In this document: positions 63,795 to 64,000 of the stretch, one piece after another
Layout of the letters: every line of letters begins with the position of its first letter
Numbering within the stretch: position 1 is the stretch's first letter
Source of the DNA: Erpobdella octoculata
Lineage: Eukaryota > Annelida > Clitellata > Hirudinida > Erpobdellidae
DNA: 64,000 nt
Assembly (NCBI GenBank): GCA_963978895.1
Contig: OZ022246.1
Location: 1,774,605 to 1,838,604, forward strand
Reading direction: 5' to 3'
Position numbers and translations under genes: made by a program
Notes under the pieces: model-generated
What the model was told of the DNA's origin: nothing
Database searches by the model: none
What the model saw: only the letters and a program-made list of their open reading frames with translations

Positions 63795-64000
63795 CTGAAC
63801 AGACAAGTCGAAACGTAAACGTTACGCAATTCACGCATCTTAATATCATAACTTATGTATACATGGTTGCCCAAAAAAAGTGAGAACATCTCCTATAATT
63901 TAATTAATTATAATTCTTCATACAATTTTTTTTTACAAAATATTTAGCTATTCAGAAATCAGGTTCAATGGGTCCTCTTTACAAAGTGTCAATGTCACTA
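63795..64000 (-). other. ARIH2 intron at the right edge
   Basis: AT-rich intron upstream (in gene sense) of the Rcat exon. The next exon is not reached before the window ends. Confidence 0.6.

Overview
The window is animal nuclear DNA, and the protein families and gene style suggest an invertebrate. Coding sequence is cut into many small exons with GT..AG introns. There is a nuclear tRNA-Ser, a ribosomal protein gene whose intron carries C/D snoRNA candidates, Helitron, hAT and pogo/Tigger remnants, and very long pure microsatellites. I lean towards a spiralian (mollusc, annelid or similar), but no marker in the window fixes the phylum. All exon joins below were made by hand from splice sites, reading phase and remembered family conservation. 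Every join in the genes listed keeps phase.

Layout. (1) 413-2652 (+): a cGAS/Mab-21 type nucleotidyltransferase (cGAS-like receptor) with an apparently intact catalytic triad and a basic tail on three small exons. (2) 3643-17685 (-): a PDE1-type cyclic nucleotide phosphodiesterase in about 16 exons, with a possible N-myristoylation start and two alternative C-termini. A tRNA-Ser(GCT) sits in its first intron on the other strand. (3) 19646-21338 (-): a two-exon B-box/coiled-coil/propeller-like TRIM relative without RING. (4) 22421-24371 (+): ribosomal protein eL8 (RPL7A), with two U36-like snoRNA candidates and a third C/D candidate in its fourth intron. (5) 27432-44589 (+): a Scratch-family SNAG/zinc-finger repressor in three exons, split by a 15 kb intron that is mostly microsatellite, minisatellite and nested transposon. 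(6) 48077-60755 (+): UPF2, the nonsense-mediated decay scaffold, in 36 or 37 exons. (7) 61651 to beyond the right edge (-): the 3' half of Ariadne-2 (ARIH2), an RBR E3 ubiquitin ligase, convergent with UPF2.

These genes do not form one pathway. Most are conserved housekeeping or regulatory genes. The lineage-variable pieces are the cGAS-like gene and the B-box protein, both from families that expand in invertebrates and are often tied to innate immunity.

The most unusual structures are these: a fourfold 51-bp tandem duplication in UPF2 that copies a complete 3' splice site plus the first 21 bases of its exon, with an in-frame stop in each extra copy; the U36-like snoRNA pair in RPL7A; a Helitron with recognisable ends, an internal 69-bp coding repeat and a nested poly(A)-tailed insert; a non-autonomous hAT with a perfect 8-bp target duplication; and a small inverted-repeat element with an unusually long 12-bp flanking duplication.
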